From positions 1 through 14,926 of the forward strand of contig URGY01000020.1 of assembly GCA_900547505.1 (NCBI GenBank): a stretch of DNA of 14,926 bases, given 5' to 3'. The stretch's first letter is position 1; every line of letters starts with the position of its first letter. Shown here in pieces: positions 13,191 to 14,926 of the stretch. The translations under genes and the position numbers were made by a program. The notes beneath the pieces were generated by a model. It did not search any database, was not told where the DNA came from, and worked only from the letters and a program-made list of their open reading frames with translations. Source of the stretch: an uncultured Collinsella sp. GTDB lineage: Bacteria; Actinomycetota; Coriobacteriia; Coriobacteriales; Coriobacteriaceae.

Positions 13191-14199
13191 ACTCGTGCAC
13201 CGTCCTTTCGATGAGGTGGTTCCACGCCTGCTTGAGCGATTTGGGGGCCATGGGCCTCATGCCGTCCATGGCGTGGGCCATGCAAAATGAGGCGGCGGCT
13301 TCAAGATCGCGCACGTCAACGGTCCAGGTCCATCCCACATCGGTGTGTGCGAGCTCACCTCGCCCGCGCGTGAGGCCGTTGATCATATCGATCTGCGTCT
13401 GAGGGGCGAACGAGAACGTGGCTGCAACGGGCGGTCGGTCGGCAAAATCGAATTCAAAGAACAGATAGTCGTTGAGATTGAAGTTCGCGGGGATGACGTA
13501 GGCCTTCGAAGGACGCCAAGCGCGTACGATACGGTCGCAGCGGAATGTCCTGATGTCGTCGGTGACGTTGTCGAGGCCGCAGAAGTACGCCACGCCCTCG
13601 CGCTCGAACATGCCGTAGACGCAGACGGTACGTTCTTTCTGCTCGCCGCGTCCATTCTGATATAAAAATCGCAGCGCACAACGCTCGGCAAAGGCGCTCC
13701 AAACCGCATCGACGGTGGGAGAGCGGCTGATCGGCGCCTCGTCTACCGTCGTCCTACCGGTGAGGTAGGCAATCTTGGAGCGAATATCGGCAAGCGGTGC
13801 GGCAAAAGTGGATGAGCCGGCCGCTAGTGTCTGGTCGATGGCGTTGAGCAGGATATCGGCGTCGTCTGCGGTGATGAGGCCGCCTGCTGCAAAGGTGTGC
13901 TCGCGGTCGATTGTCCACGAGCTTTCCTCGGTCTCCTGTGCACCGGCGGGGCGAACCTCCTTGATTAAGATGCCACGCTCGAGCAGTTTGTCACGATCGC
14001 GCCGAAACTTGCGCTTATCCGAGTCGATGTTGCCCGAGTCATATCCCAGGTCAGAATCCAAGACGATCTGCTCGGTCGTCAGCGGTTCGGGGGAGCTGTT
14101 GAGCACAAAGAAAAGATTGAGGATGCGCTGAGCCGTTTTATCGAAACCGGGCTCCGAATCCCCCTTTTTAATTGTCTCGGTCGTGTCGCTTGCCGTCAT
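13177..14199 (-). CDS. WYL-domain transcriptional regulator, PafB-like
   Basis: The 340-residue protein starts with a helix-turn-helix region typical of PafB: KTAQRILNLFFVLNSSPEPLT, then KRKFRRDRDKLLERGILIKE. A WYL-type domain follows around residues 170-240 (LRFLYQNGRGEQKERTVCVYG, EGVAYFCGLD, TFRCDRIVRAW); the WYL tripeptide itself is replaced by AYFCG. ATG 14197-14199 has GAGGA 6 bases upstream. It is the first gene of a two-gene operon with the PafC-like gene. An activator of DNA-damage genes is the best guess from the family; other WYL regulators control different pathways, so the target set is unknown. Confidence 0.82.
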   Translation of the reverse strand: MTASDTTETIKKGDSEPGFDKTAQRILNLFFVLNSSPEPLTTEQIVLDSDLGYDSGNIDSDKRKFRRDRDKLLERGILIKEVRPAGAQETEESSWTIDREHTFAAGGLITADDADILLNAIDQTLAAGSSTFAAPLADIRSKIAYLTGRTTVDEAPISRSPTVDAVWSAFAERCALRFLYQNGRGEQKERTVCVYGMFEREGVAYFCGLDNVTDDIRTFRCDRIVRAWRPSKAYVIPANFNLNDYLFFEFDFADRPPVAATFSFAPQTQIDMINGLTRGRGELAHTDVGWTWTVDVRDLEAAASFCMAHAMDGMRPMAPKSLKQAWNHLIERTVHEYARA

Positions 14200-14397
14200 A
14201 GAGTCCTCGCATGAGAAGGTGGTTTGCTGCCATGATTTTAGTCCGATATGGAGATTAGGCTATATCCTTGTCCGCTCGGGGCGTTAAGATGGGCCGAATT
14301 CGGTCGTTTGCGCTCGCTCGGGGTATACTTTCGACTATATACGGTTCTAATGTGCATGCATTGGGCCTATTTGTCGGATTATGGATGTGGAGCGCAC
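14200..14397. promoter_or_regulatory. Divergent control region between the PafB-like and M28 peptidase genes
   Basis: This 198-bp gap must hold promoters for both directions. On the plus strand TATACT (14324-14329) could be a -10 box, but no good -35 is seen. On the minus strand a TAAAAT (about 14235-14240) could be a -10 for the regulators, also without a clear -35. CCGAATTCGG (14294-14303) is a 10-bp palindrome and GTATA/TATAC (14323-14327, 14338-14342) an inverted pair; either could be an operator. Confidence 0.35.
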
Positions 14398-14888
14398 ATG
14401 GCGAACACCCAGAACTATATTAACCACCTGCTGCAGAACACCGGCATTACGCCGGCATGCAGCGAAGAAGAGCGCTTGGCTGCCGAGGATATCGCTCAGA
14501 TCTTCCGCAACCACGGCTTTGACCCCGAGGTTCAGGAGTTCAATGCCCCGGCGCCCAGTAGGTTGGCATTTGCCGTTACCGGTATTCTTGCGTTTGCCGG
14601 CGCCCTGCTGATGGGCATCGGCGGCGGTATCGGCTTGGTCGGCACCTTGCTGGCCATTGTCGGTGCCGTGCTCTACGTGCTCGAGCGCACGGGGCATCCC
14701 GTGGTTTCGCGCCTGGGCAAGACGGGCGTGAGCCAAAATGTCATCGCCTACCACAAGGCCTCGGGCCCGCTCGCGTCTCCGCGTAACCGCCCGGTGGTCG
14801 TTGTCGCACACTACGACTCTCCCCGTGCCGAGCTGCTCGCCCGCGAGCCCTATGCTTCATATCGTGCGCTCATCGCCAAGCTGTTGCC
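14398..14888 (+). CDS. M28-family metallopeptidase with membrane hairpin (3' end cut off)
   Basis: The frame is open from ATG 14398, after TGGAG, to the adapter, giving 163 complete codons and no stop. Residues 1-50 (YINHLLQNTGITPACSEEERL, IAQIFRNHGFDPEVQEF) resemble the N-terminal helices of M28 aminopeptidases. Residues 55-96 form one or two membrane segments (LAFAVTGILAFAGALLMGIG, then LVGTLLAIVGAVLYVL). Residues 113-144 (QNVIAYHKASG, VVVVAHYDSPRAE) are the first strands of the M28 core with the HxD metal ligands H138 and D140. The other zinc ligands lie outside the window. Membrane-inserted Zn-dependent exopeptidase is the best call; the substrate is unknown. Confidence 0.78.
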
Positions 14889-14926
14889 CTGTCTCTTATA
14901 CACATCTCCGAGCCCACGAGACTACG
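14889..14926. other. Nextera mosaic end plus read-2 adapter (not genomic)
   Basis: CTGTCTCTTATACACATCT (14889-14907) is the full reverse-complement mosaic end. CCGAGCCCACGAGAC (14908-14922) is the Nextera read-2/N7 adapter. The last four bases, TACG, are probably the start of the i7 index. Genomic sequence ends at 14888. Confidence 0.99.

Noticed and set aside
13910..13918. TTGTCCACG, DnaA-box-like
   Set aside because: Isolated and inside the PafB-like coding region, far from the origin; expected by chance.

Overview
The window is a chromosomal segment from around the replication origin of a fairly high-GC actinobacterium, most likely a gut member of the Coriobacteriia of Collinsella type. 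This lineage call is inference. It rests on gene order (rpmH-rnpA-yidD-yidC-jag-rsmG-parA-parB with divergent dnaA), GC-rich codon use, and an actinobacterial PafB/PafC-like regulator pair. No similarity search was possible. Both ends carry Tn5/Nextera adapter sequence (1-15 and 14889-14926). The insert is therefore a single tagmented molecule, and its two terminal genes are cut by library preparation, not by biology.

Left arm (16-1699, minus strand): a 441-residue protein made of a GHKL (HATPase_c) ATPase domain, a long Q/P/Y-rich uncharged linker and a C-terminal winged-helix-like domain. It is followed 15 bases later by the GTG start of a truncated gene whose product looks like DnaA domain I plus an Ala/Pro linker. 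I know of no described function for the ATPase in this position, and it is the most interesting item here.

Origin (about 1700-1984): an AT-rich divergent intergenic region with a repeated 14-mer containing TGTTGAAAA and a related inverted copy. These resemble non-canonical DnaA boxes. A near-consensus sigma-70 promoter then drives the rightward operon.

Right arm, ribosome and membrane operon (2045-4174, plus): rpmH (L34), rnpA (RNase P protein), yidD, yidC and jag/khpB, ended by a strong intrinsic terminator. Next comes a markedly AT-richer block (4271-7085, plus): rsmG, three perfect parS sites at an exact 39-bp period, parA, parB and a small YtxH-like membrane protein. It too is closed by a terminator. 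A degenerate parS lies just beyond it.

Accessory part (7285-14888): rlmN (minus, with its own terminator); ddl overlapping dinG (plus; an exonuclease-helicase with likely Fe-S cysteines); a PafB-like/PafC-like WYL regulator operon (minus) whose last gene overlaps dinG tail to tail by 4 bases; and a divergent, truncated M28-family peptidase with a membrane hairpin.

Apart from rlmN and the WYL pair, transcription points away from the 1700-1984 region, as expected for an origin. Functionally the window joins replication initiation, chromosome segregation, membrane-protein insertion, RNA processing and methylation, cell-wall precursor synthesis and a probable DNA-damage module. No tRNA, rRNA, CRISPR array, insertion sequence or prophage gene was seen.
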